DNA of 64,000 bases, from positions 6,230,001 through 6,294,000 of the forward strand of contig OX291562.1 of the NCBI GenBank assembly GCA_946406115.1. Direction: 5' to 3'. The notes beneath the pieces were generated by a model. It searched no databases. It had not been told where the DNA came from and saw only the letters and a program-made list of their open reading frames with translations. This document shows positions 12,236 to 23,272 of the stretch, in pieces. Numbering within the stretch: the first letter of the stretch is position 1; each line of letters opens with the position of its first letter. This stretch comes from Apoda limacodes. Lineage: Eukaryota > Arthropoda > Insecta > Lepidoptera > Limacodidae. Made by a program: the position numbers and the translations under genes.

Positions 12236-13018
12236 CTAGTATTGATTTCAAGTGTTGTTGGCTGAACCCGTTTCTACAAAAAGGTTATAGAGAATTTAGA
12301 TAATTATAGATCATTGTACTTGTGTCGGCGGTTACAAAATAACCAGCCAAGTGCGACGATACCAACACAGGATGTTCTCACGACTCACACATAATCTGTT
12401 TTTTTTATTCATTATTTGTTGTTCACTTTTAAAATCAATACCACTGTCCTATTGCAAGTTTTAGACTGGAAAAAAATAACATGGCTTTCTACATTCTTTA
12501 ACTAGCAAATAACTGTATTTTTTTTAAGATATCTGTTAAAACATCGTTTTAAAAAAATAACGGCTGAACCTCTCGTTTTTCTATATTTAATTCATAACTC
12601 CTTATCCACTAGTAGCGGTAACATAATTTATTTTATGATATATTAAGTAACTATAAAGCTAGAAAATTACTGTAACAGAAGTTTTATGTCTTATGTTATA
12701 TAACTGTAAATAATTTATTTCCACTTTTTACGCTAAGCTCTACGCCTATCTATGATATATGTTTGCCACTGAAAAATTAGCTCTATTTGAGATCAACATT
12801 GTCGATTTCAGCTTATCGTCCAAAAAGCATATTTATATACGCGTTAGTTAGGGCCCCTCTTAAGTTTGAAGCTTGTGGTTTACCATCACACTTGACTGGT
12901 TTATATCATTTGGCAGGGTTCCGTAGAATGAAATTTATTGTGGATATCTGAAAAATGTGTGAACCGCCGATTTTGTTCAAAATAATTTTCTTTCAAGTAC
13001 TTATTTACTTCGTGTGTT
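12236..13018. other. Intergenic stretch
   Basis: AT-rich, with a short retroelement-flank-like string 'cagggttccgtagaatg' at 12915. No gene is seen. Confidence 0.3.
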
Positions 13019-13020
13019 CA

Positions 13021-14197
13021 TAAGTCTTGAGACGATTATTTAATGTACGATAAAAAAAATATAAAGCTGCCAGCGTGGATTGAACTTTTTGAATTTCCGA
13101 ACATTGTAAATTAGAAAAAAAAACAGTTCTTATTCTTAGTTGAAATGGCGCCAACTAAAGATTTTCGTGCGAACGTAATCTCAATGATTAAAGCTGGAAA
13201 AAAACCAATCGAGATCTTCAATGATATCCAAAGTACAGGATGTTCTTAGTCGGAACCTGTGTCTATTATACCATAAAGAGGTATAAGAGACCTATTCTAT
13301 GGAAGACCGTGCAAGATGTGCCTGCACACGTTCAGTAAGAACTGCTGCCAACATCGAATTGATAAGGGAGCGAATCCTTCGAAATCCTTGCCGAACTCAG
13401 ACGAAACTAGCTCTCATGACTAACATTTCAAGGATATCGGTGAATCGAATCGAACTTAAATTAGATCTTAAGCTGAAGGTCGACGAAAAGTATTAAGTAT
13501 CACATTATCTTAATGAGCGTCTTCGTAAAAAGCGAGTGAAACGATGTCAGAACCTCCTAAAGAGGCATGACCCGAAAAATATGCTTTTCACCGATGAGAA
13601 TATATTTATTGTGGAAGATAATTTTCACCGGCAGTTATGGTTCTGTTTTGTTCTGTCTGGCAGTTTACGCTACAAGCTTGAAAGACTAGGTCCAGCCTTC
13701 TTCACGCAATGTTCAGCGCACTCATCACCGTCATATGATGGGGTTACTTCTCTACATTTTTGCCAGCAAGGGGTCAAAATTAAGGCACAAAACTATAAGA
13801 GGGAGATCCTGGGAGTCATTGTCAAACCGTCGAGTAGTTTTTATTCGCTAACAAATCCTGGGTTTTTCAACAGGATTCTGTACCTTTCCATAAAGCCAAT
13901 TCTCCTCAACGCTAGCTAGATACCAATTTGCCAGGCTTCATTCGCAGCGAGGATTGGTCATCGTCGAGTCCCAACTTGAATTCGAGACAAGAGCGTGCAA
14001 AAAGTGTTACCCAAACCTGGATTCCTTGAAGCGTCCAATCAAAACGGATTCCAATAGACAAATTGCCCGCGCGTTAAAAAGCTTGTATTCAAAACAAGGG
14101 TGGACATTTCGAATTAGCTGTTTATATTTTTGACCGTCGGCGTATATAGTTACATACAAATATAAACAATAAATAAATATTTCATCTCAAAACTTAT
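13021..14197 (+). mobile_element. maT/IS630-Tc1-mariner-type transposon, decayed but with both ends
   Basis: About 1.18 kb with matching ends: taagtcttgagacgattatt at the left is complementary to the right end (aaatatttcatctcaaaactta). A plus-strand transposase starts at 13145 (MAPTKDFRANVISMIKAGKK) and continues through a frameshift into AANIELIRERILRNPCRTQT (13344). It then goes on to NMLFTDENIFIVEDNF (13574) with the first catalytic Asp, then SYDGVTSLHFCQQGVK (13725), and an out-of-frame tail with EDWSSSSPNLN, where the last catalytic Asp is Asn. Several stops and frameshifts make it inactive. Assignment to the maT-like insect group is by overall motif order. Confidence 0.85.
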
Positions 14198-14199
14198 TT

Positions 14200-14535
14200 T
14201 AAAAGACGCAGTTTATAGTTAAGAAGCCAATAACTCACAAAATTATCTTAGAGAAAAAATACGTAAGGATCACAAAATTTTTTCTTTGCCTATCTGTTAA
14301 TGGTATGGAAAACTACCCTTAATTATTTTTAATTTTATTACAAAAATATGTGGCTGTGTACATAACACTTTGAATTGAAGGTGTAAATGATGTTTGCTAT
14401 AATCACGAAATTATACTTTAAGAGCTTCGTTTTTGCCATTTACCTACGGAACCCAGAGTCACAGATAATTTTGGTAATTACGACAACTAGCTTTTCTAAG
14501 CTTCTCTTCTCATTTATTTAGGATGTCTGGGTATC
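14200..14535. other. Intergenic stretch
   Basis: AT-rich flank of the maT element; includes the recurrent string 'tttttgccatttacctacgg'. Nothing coding. Confidence 0.3.
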
Positions 14536-15430
14536 CGAAAGATAAGTAGTATTTTATTGCCGGCATTTGTAGCACCTATCCATAGTACTCTATCATTAGT
14601 AAGTAAGATTCTTTCCAAATCTTTGGATGTTTTCGAAGTATCACACTTAACTGAAGCTAGTAGCGATTGAACAATAGCCTGTCCAAGTACTCCACCAGTC
14701 ACCTTAACTTCACAAAAGCTGTGAGAGGGGCTGCTCCGGACGGAATAATCTAATGGAAACGTCATCGAGTTCTGTAGAGGTTACTCGCCTCCTAGCTGTA
14801 ACTGGGTGGGAATCAGGTCTTTGGTTGAGAGCATTACCATCTCACAGGATTGAAACACTTATGGATAACGCCACATTTCGCATGGCTGTTTGTTATAGGT
14901 TAGGGGCGCGTTGTATAGATCTTCTTAGCTGCCAGTGCGGTTACATAGTTGATGGTCACCATGCATTGTCATGCCAGAGAAGCGCAGGTCTTTTACCCCG
15001 CCATGCAGTCATTAATGACATTATCCGCCACGCTCTCGTTAGAGCTGGATTGCCAGAATTTCAGGAACCAAAAGGGCTTGCACGGAATGATGAAAAAAGG
15101 CCCAACGAGATGACGCTGGTACCTTGAAGGATAGGACGACCTTTAGTATGAGATGCTACTTGCATTGATACTTTGGCACCGACTCATCTTCCAACTACCA
15201 ATCAAAACGCAGGAGAATGCTTGGCGATTCCTACATATTTGAGGCTTTTGGAGTAGAGACCATGGGTTCGTGAGGTCTACAAGCCCAGCGGTTTTTCAAA
15301 GATCTGTCGAAACGCTTGGTCTCTATTTCACATGCCCGAAGAGCTGGCGAATTTCTTGGTCAACGTATTAGCATTGCCATACAGCGTGGCAATGCCGCCA
15401 GTCTTTTAACTACGTTACCCACTGGCAGCA
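14536..15430 (+). pseudogene. Non-LTR retrotransposon 3' coding fragment (Cys/His-containing tail)
   Basis: Plus-strand remnant. Readable blocks include SGLWLRALPSHRIETLMDNA, then FRMAVCYRLGARCIDLLSCQ, CGYIVDGHHALSCQRSAG with Cys/His spacing, and RHAVINDIIRHALVRAGLPE. Stops and frameshifts follow (15126 onward), with later recognisable pieces up to IAIQRGNAAS near 15390. This module lies downstream of reverse transcriptase in several invertebrate retroelements. The longest open piece is 14753-15127. The minus-strand ORF at 14514-14765 is a shadow. Exact clade not determined. Confidence 0.72.
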
Positions 15431-16422
15431 AATTAGATTAGGGTTTTTTTATGTTTAGTTACTTTTTAATTTTTATTTGTTTATTTATAGGTACATATAT
15501 AACTTAATATAAGAATTTTAGTCATCTTTTATAATAAGTGTGTGTTTTTACCTTTCTAGTGCATCATTTGGAAATCGGTTGTAGTTTTTGTTAAAAAGTT
15601 ATTATTTTTTACTTTTAAGTGACATATTGGCTTATTTTCTTGTACGCAAAAAATATACCCAAATCGCTTCAAGTGTGTCTATAAAAATTTGAAGAGTTCC
15701 CTCGATTACTTCAGGATCCCATCATCACATCCTGGCCTGAGAAGTATATAGGGTTGCTATAATCACTGGGAACTGGCGTTTATGGTGATATCTGTCGAGA
15801 TCAGCTTTAAGTTTGAAAAAAGTATATTTTGGTGTCATTTAATAATTTTTTTCATTAAATTGAAGATTTGAAGCAGTCGTATTGCTGCATCAGGGCTGTA
15901 GCTAGAGTTGAACTAAAGATAGGGCAGCGGTGGTTTCATGTAGGGCGCAAGTAATTTTTAATAATTTTACCTGCTTCTGAGTGAGTAATTAAGGTAGTAG
16001 GTAATTGGGTGGGAGCGTGGGAAAACAAGAGCAAAATGGTAACATAGACACTTTAAATGCCACCATAATGTAACCATTTTGCATAAAATCGGGCTTTTGC
16101 CAGAATTATATATTACTATAATTGTGAAAAACCGTGGTTGATTCAGAATTAATTTGGTAGATGTCGCTAATAATAAATAATATTTTTTTTTAATTAATTT
16201 AAATTACGTTTAAACAAATTATATATATTTTACCTTATTGAATAGTATTTGTAAGGTAGGGCATTAGTATTTCAAGGTAGGGCATTGCCCCACAATGCCC
16301 CCCCTTAGCTATGGCTGTGTGCTGCATACGTATATTTAACAAAAAAACGAGATAAAATAACAATACGGAACAAGGTTCTCAAATATGGTGACAGTCCCGT
16401 ATATACGGGACGTATGGCAATA
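15431..16422. other. Intergenic stretch
   Basis: AT-rich; contains a repeated 'gtagggca' theme at 15920-15950 and 16258-16290 and a palindrome 'cccgtatatacggga' at 16396. No genes are seen. Confidence 0.35.
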
Positions 16423-16722
16423 CTACTAATATTACAAATGTGAAAGTTTGTATGTCTGGATGGATGTTTGTTACTTAATCACGCTTCAACCACTGGACGG
16501 ATCGGGATAAAACGGCATACATATAGGTTAGGTCCTGGAATAGCATAAAGGCTTCTTTTTATCCCTAAAAAATCACAATTTCCCGCGGCAGTAACTATAA
16601 CAGAGTTAAACGAACTATTGCTGCACCTATAGCATGCTATAGCAATTCATAAGGGGTTTAATTAAGGAGTTCCACGCCTAAAACCGAATTTAGGGCGGGC
16701 GGAGCCGCTGGCAAAGTCTAGT
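16423..16722 (+). mobile_element. Lep1 Helitron-like element, copy 1
   Basis: 5' 'ctactaatattacaaatgtg', 'gtatgtctggatggatgttt' and a 3' hairpin 'gggcggagccgctggcaaag' ending in CTAGT, the terminal structure of Helitrons. Non-autonomous. Confidence 0.8.
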
Positions 16723-16778
16723 CCTATATACACGGTAAAATTTAATTCATTTTAAACCCTGAAGGAGGTGAAAGTGCT

Positions 16779-16944
16779 CGTGAAACTAAACAACTTTCTC
16801 CAGGGAACATAGGTGGAAATATGAAAAAAAAAATTGGAGCTCCCATAGTAAATCAATCAGCGCATCGTCAATTTTGTATGGAAGGTCCGATTTTTTTTTC
16901 ATATTTTGGCCTATGTTCCATGGGGAAAGTTGTTCAGTTTCACG
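16779..16944. mobile_element. 166-bp foldback MITE
   Basis: The left arm 'cgtgaaactaaacaactttc' plus 'gaacataggtggaaatatga' is complementary to the right arm 'ttttggcctatgttcc' plus 'gaaagttgttcagtttcacg', with a few mismatches and a short loop. Confidence 0.75.
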
Positions 16945-19371
16945 ATTTTTATGCTATTTATCACATTGTGTCCGTTTCTCTGTTCTGTCACAATTGAGAA
17001 CTTAAATTATGCATCGCCTATCCACTTTAAGAACAATAAACTGTTTTTGAAGTCGGTTAATAAATAAGGATTAGGCATGTATGAGAACTAATTGCAGAAT
17101 TAACGACTTTGTTTTTAAACGTTTGTTTAAGTGTTTTCAGTAAAAACATATTTTTTACATTGGAATTCTTGTTGGTTTTTTTCGGTGGCAATCAACTTGG
17201 TCAACAAATTATAAAGTAGATATTTGTTTTGATGATCGAAAACGGTTCTTAACAACCTAATTGAATAAATATTTTTGACTTTGAAGTATCTTAAGTTGTC
17301 TTAATGGTGTTTTTCATTTTTTATTTCAACGGAATTTCTTACAATACCTTCTGTTATGTTACCCCTGCTCTTTCTATTTGAACGAAGCTAATTTCAAAAC
17401 CACATACCTAGGATTTTTACAATGTTCAAAACTGTGCTTATTAGCTATAGTTATTAGCTGTGTTTAGCATATTTGCTAAAAACGGTCTCCTCTTAGCAGA
17501 CAGGCTGCCTAGAACTCAGATATTTATCCTAGAAAAATTCAAAATTTTTCAAAAATAGCTTACAACTTTATATATATTTCTGTAGAAGCACACTTTTGAA
17601 ATTAGCTTTGTTTAAATGGGAAATCATAAATGACCATTGGTGGTGCCAGTGGACATTCTCTAGTACTACATATACCTTTACAAGTTTTTTGCCTGCAGCG
17701 TAATATTCGGTATAGCGGTAGTAATTCTAAGGACGTCTCGATCTAGATAAAAAATAGATATTTCTCTTCACCCTTGGTATTAACTAAAAGCAGATCACCC
17801 TGTTCGACGTGATGGAAAAGCGCCCTGCTGTATATTTATTAAAACTCTACAACGTAAGTACGAAGTATAAATATTTATGCACTGAGGCGGGCTTATTGCA
17901 TAATGCGACTTCTTCCAGCCAACCTTAGTGTATTTCTGAAAACTGATGAATTTTACATTTATGTATGTAGGTAGAGTCCAAACAAAATTGAATAATACTA
18001 GTATAAAAAATAATACAAAAATATTCCCGTGGGAACAAACTGGGATGAAAATAATCCGTTCCTGTGGCAAAAATCAGGTCAGCCTGTGTTGTATCGTTGC
18101 GACCTGAAGGAATAGCACCACGCAGTTACATTCACGGCGAAAAATTTATTCCTTTGGGAACTCTCCATTAGTGTTTTATGTCCTTCTTCTGTCTTTAAGT
18201 TTACTACAGGTTTTTTCAATTAAAGCGGACCATCTTTCTCGTATGATATTGAGGACTTTTGAGTTTCAGAAATAGTTTCGTGACAGGATATTTTTCTTTT
18301 AATTGGTAATTGGTTTCAAAAAAGAAGTAATGTTCTAACCTAAAAACTGAGTTTTGGTAGAAGAAACATTTTTCTTGGCCGAAGGGGTAAAATTTAGGTC
18401 AATTGGTGGTTCCGTTACGATGAAAATGATATACCAAAGACACCAACCAGACTTTTTAGTACATATTGCATTCGGGAAAAGGACTGTAAACATTAATGTG
18501 GCGAATATTGAGGATAATAATATAATTGATGGCTAGAATAAAATTGCAATGCTTGCTTGTCGAAATATAATATTTATGTACAGATAATTGCAGATAGCTA
18601 AAATATTAATTGTCTGATGTGATTAAATTATACATCGTTATCGCTTTAATAGCTTGTTATTTGTTAAGATGATATAATATTATCTGTAACTACATGTTTT
18701 CCTGTTTTGTAATAAATCATTAAATAACTTTTACACACTGGCCTAATAACCCTGTGAACACGAACTAAATGATAAAGGCACAATCAATTCATGTCCTTAT
18801 TCTGTAATATTGTCATGTAAATTACAAAAATAAACTCAAGGTAATTGTAATTACTGATAAGAAAAATGCAAAAAATACTATTGATAAAAAAAAACAGATA
18901 CTAAACACTCATTACTTAAATCAGGGTTCGTTTTACGTATTGTTACAATGCTGGTGACTTTGTAGACACGTTCATTCCAGGAAATTGCAGACACGTTCAT
19001 TCCAGGAAATTTACGAAGGATAGCAAACAGTAAAACTATTTTTAATTTGAAAGTGACACTAAGTACATAAAATTCTCAAAAAATCGAAATGGCGGATTTT
19101 ATGCACTTTAAAGTGCAAGTGAAAAAGTTGAAAAATAAAAGGCAAGTAATATATATATATACTACTAAAACTACCTACTTCAGATCTACTAAAAAGCAAA
19201 ACACGAGCCGCTAAATCATAAGTTTGATTTAGCATCAGGACATTCAGCTACATTGCTAAAAATAAAGACAAGTAAAGTTAAAAAAGTTAAGTTGGCATCC
19301 AACATTAAGGTAAAGAAACTGTAGCTAAATTTTCTGTAATAAAAGCATAACAACAAATAATAAAAACCGGC
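16945..19371. other. Intergenic stretch
   Basis: AT-rich, no coding region recognised. A 24-26 bp unit 'agacacgttcattccaggaa' is tandemly duplicated at 18965-19012. Small ORFs at 17795-18070 and 18354-18536 show no motifs. Confidence 0.35.
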
Positions 19372-19631
19372 CAAGTGTGAGACGGGCCCAAACCATTTAC
19401 CCCTTAAATCACCTTAACAGTGCCACCTAGTTATTATTAAGCGAAACAGTAACATATTTGTTTGTTGGACACGATATTCAAAGTTAAGCAACGTCGGGCT
19501 TTGTCAGTAACTGGATAGGTGACCGGTTAGCTGCACACTTTTTGTTTTTGTTTGTGTTTGTAAATTACGTAAATGGTGGTAGGTACGGAACCCTCGGTGC
19601 AGGAGTCCGACTCGCACTTGGCCAACTTTTA
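19372..19631 (+). repeat. 'ccaagtgtgag' dispersed repeat, copy 2, carrying a 5S rRNA-derived segment
   Basis: Opens 'ggccaagtgtgagacgggcc' and closes with the inverse 'tccgactcgcacttggcc', so the ends are inverted. The middle (19475-19528) matches the 3' half of arthropod 5S rRNA: 'gttaagcaacgtcgggc', 'gtcagtaactggat' and 'gggtgaccg'-like. A 5S-headed SINE (SINE3-like) or 5S pseudogene captured by the repeat. Confidence 0.6.
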
Positions 19632-20429
19632 TTATTCGTTGCTTTACAACAGAGTTTACACTATAATCATTTTAAGTTTGAAACTTGTATTCACGAAGAA
19701 CATGTTTTATGTTACTTAGGGACGCCCCTTAATTATTTATTTTTATCATGTGTTAGGCAACCCGGTTTTGTACCCGGTGTTAGATAGCACTAACACATTG
19801 TTTGTGAAATTTTTAAGCGTGTACCTGTTTAGATCTAAAATATAGAGCCCTTAAAAGGGCCGACTGACAGAGCGCAGGCTTTGCAATAGGACTTTGTTGG
19901 CACCCTTTGGTTATGAAGCCTAAAAAGTTAGTCAGGAACAATTCTGGTGGACAAAAACACTTTTACTATAAGGACTAAATTTTAATATTCAGGGATTTCG
20001 GGCGTTATTGATCTTAGGACAACCTTGGAATTTCCGATAGATGTTGGCAGAGAGGGCGTTAACACGCGCCCAAATTAGTGTTAATATAGAATAACTTTTA
20101 AAATAGCCTATAGTTTTAGCATAAGTCATATTATATAGATAGTTGTAAGCTTTTTTTTAAAATAAATGCGAAGACCACCACTTATATATATTATATATAT
20201 TTAAAGCAAAAACCAAGTCTCTCATAATGCAGCATAAGCCAAATGTAAGTCGTAAAGTCGCCGGCGTCTTTAACGTATTTCGCCAAACCAGGTGAGCTAC
20301 AGGGGTTCGTCGGAATTTCTTCATTCGTAATGTCTCAGTACCTGCGAGGAGTGCAACAGAGTGATAAATTAATAGTGTTAGTGCACGGACCATGCACTCA
20401 GGATTTCTTGCTTGGTTTGATTAGCAAGC

Positions 20430-20850
20430 GGATATTCGTCCGCCTTGACCAGACTTTTCAATGGCATTGTCCGCACTGGTCATTTTGCCACGTGTTTGAA
20501 TAGCCACGTCATTATGCTGCCAAATTCAAGTAAAAACATCTTAAACTGAGACTGTCGGTACCGCTTACAGGCCACTCTAAGGCCTCCCTTCCCAAACTTC
20601 AGCTTCTGGGCGAAACAATTCAATGGAGCACCCAAGTGAAATACCTGGGGGTCACTATCGATAAGCATGTTACAATGGCTCACCACGTAGCTGAAACAGC
20701 GAATAAGACCAAAGCAGCATCCGCCTTGTTTTCGGTATTTAAGGCAACGCTCCAACTATGGACGTAGCTTGGGGTCTATAAGGTTTTTATATAAGACCCC
20801 TCATCACTTATGCAGCCTGGTACGCTCTAACATGAGAATCTTTCGGGGTC
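20430..20850 (+). pseudogene. jockey-type LINE reverse transcriptase fragment
   Basis: Plus-strand pieces: TGHFATCLNSHVIMLPNSSK (20460-20530), then after an internal deletion WKYLGVTIDKHVTMAHHVAE and KTKAASALFSVFKATLQLW (20635-20760), the conserved C-terminal RT block of jockey/I-clade LINEs, then 'VYK' and a degraded end. The minus-strand ORF at 20480-20755 is its shadow. Confidence 0.75.
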
Positions 20851-21744
20851 GGGGTCACAAATTTGTAAACTTTTTAAGCCAATAACTTACGAAATATAAA
20901 TTTTAGAGAAAAAAATCTAAAGAATCTCAAATACATTTTTAAAGCTCTATCAAATGACATCCCATATAATGGGGATGCGTCAAAAAATTTGTTTTCATCC
21001 CTCGGTTCAATGTGAATGTATACTTACCCTTAAAAAAAAAATCTCAATTTTTATTACAAATCTGTATGGCGGCTTACAAAAGACACATTTCTTTAAATTT
21101 ACATTAAAATGTACCTAAAGACGGACATGACGAATTTATATGGGATCCGTTTTTGCCTTTGACTACGGAACCCTTACAAATATAAATGTAAACTATACAT
21201 AAATCTTATTATATAAAATACAATAGATAATATAAAACGCTAATGTCTTTAAAAAAATCAAATCTGATTGAAAAATTCTTGAGCTAATATCGATTTCTTT
21301 GTAAAAATTTAAGCTTATCCTCTCGGAGTTTTCCATTTCGTACATATAACCCGGATCTTTCGCTTAAAGTAGAAATTCGGTCAGATAATTAGGTATTAAA
21401 TGTAGTAAATCAATTTTTATTTCCAAAAAAAAACCTCTTATTATTGCAAAATCACAAAAGACCACATTCTTAGTGTTAAATATTTCGTTACTTTGGAAAT
21501 TAAAATTGTCGTTTACTGAGTTTATACAGGACACGGTGTGTTTATTTTCATTTTGGTTGTTTGTATTGTATAATTGTATAATAAATAAATGCCTTTTTGT
21601 CTACAGAAACAAATTAATACTAACACTTGTCAATTTATAAAAAATCAAATACATAATGTGTCTCTTAATTTTATTATGATAATTACGAAAAAAAATTATG
21701 AATAATGCACAAACTGGTGAACGGTGCTGTTATAACAAAACTGA
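20851..21744. other. Intergenic stretch
   Basis: AT-rich, with degenerate pieces of the 'ggttcc/acggaaccc' repeat family (20885-21190). No gene. Confidence 0.35.
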
Positions 21745-21915
21745 GAACATATCCATTATTAATAGTCCACAGCAGCCCACTGCCTGATACATGCATCTCC
21801 CAAGGTAAGCCACTTTGCACGGTCCTGCTTCGCGCATCCAATCGCTCCCAGCAATTTTGTAATTTTGTATATCGTCGCGCCATCTGGCTAGGGCAATTTC
21901 CACACTACACTTGCC
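21745..21915 (-). pseudogene. RTE-type LINE C-terminal fragment
   Basis: Minus strand reads ARWRDDIQNYKIAGSDWMRE followed by AGPCKVAYLG, the conserved RTE tail (WxDDI...AGxxWMRxA). No intact frame upstream. Confidence 0.7.
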
Positions 21916-22037
21916 TATTCGCGGTCTCAACTCAAGAATACCTACATCACCAATCATCGGTTCTTCGAAATGTGGCCAGTCCAATACCACAGATTATATA
22001 ATACTATACTAGCAATACCAATATACCACATTGTTAT

Positions 22038-22153
22038 AGTGCAACAAACTTTTCTGACCTTCTGTGGTCAAAAATCAAAACTAGAGCCATAATAATAACG
22101 ACACTATCGACCAAAACGCCCAAGGTCAAAAGATCAGATAAGTTTGTTACACT
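22038..22153. mobile_element. 116-bp MITE, family A copy 2
   Basis: agtgcaacaaacttttctga at the left and its complement 'tcagataagtttgttacact' at the right. Same family as 6817-6935. Confidence 0.78.
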
Positions 22154-23272
22154 CTTGGCAATTAACTCAGACAAAATAAATCAATAGAAATAGAAGAATA
22201 TTATTGTCACGGGCGACTTTGATAATTGCAAAAAACGGCCAATCAATCAATTGAGAAAAGACTAGTAATGTATTATGAAAGTAATAAAGGTAAAAAAATA
22301 TCATATTTGGTAATATTAGTCATTTTGTTCGCCCTTTCAATTACTATGACCTACATTTTAGACATTTACTTTAGATTTTAGAACATATAGTTCACCCTAA
22401 GACTAGAATTAATGTTTAGAACCCAATCATTTTGAACTAAATTTGTCATGATTCGAATGCGAGATGTAGTCTCGAACGGTCCCGACCACTCGAAGCAGTT
22501 CGAGCGCCTTGCGTTCGAGAAATGTCGGATTCGACATTACCAGAATTGCTAAACTACATTTGCGTTCGAGAAAAGTATAAATTCGTACTTTATTTCGAAT
22601 TCGTGATCAATTCGATCGCGTGAGAATTGGCTCCAACCCAGCTATCCATTTAAAATGAACCACAGTATGTATTGGCCTAAGAGAGCGCTCAAGTAACATC
22701 ACAAATATTATCGGTCATCATCGCCAAATCCTACATCGGTGGTAGACTATTCATACTTGAAGACGGTCATCGCTGGAGGATTACTGGTTAGCTCTCGTTA
22801 TTTCCGTGAAAATATTTAAAAAGCTCCAAAAAAACTTCTTTAGTAAGTTTATGAAGATTATCTACAAAGATATTTTAAAAATTTAAAAAGATATTTTAAC
22901 AGACTGTGCAGGAGTTCTTGACAATACGTTTTATTTTTGTGTACGTGACTGATATTAAATTAATGCACCTTTTTGAGTGTTCATTACTACTTTTCGGGCG
23001 ATGAGGCTTGGGGCTCAAGTTTCTATTTTGGGAATCATTGCTTTAAGAATATATTGTGTAAGACTGCAATATATTGCTCCCTCCGATGGCTCCTCCAAGA
23101 TAAAAATTTGGAATATTAAGTTTATTATAATGACTCTATCTGAGAATCAATCCTAGCTTCTAAGGACTAGTTTAGTAATTCATCTTTAATGTTTTTGTGT
23201 ACATTTACGAAGTTTTTTGAAATTTCAGCTTAAATCATAAACAAACATACGACTTACATTAAATTGTCATTG
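22154..23272. other. Intergenic stretch with a TCGA-dense patch
   Basis: Holds nothing coding. Between 22440 and 22640 there is an unusual density of TTCGAA/CTCGA/TTCGAG strings. The rest is AT-rich. Confidence 0.35.

Noticed and set aside
19475..19528. Functional 5S rRNA gene
   Set aside because: Only the 3' part is present, with mismatches, within a dispersed repeat.
21705..22001. 98-codon plus-strand ORF
   Set aside because: Antisense to the recognisable minus-strand RTE tail.
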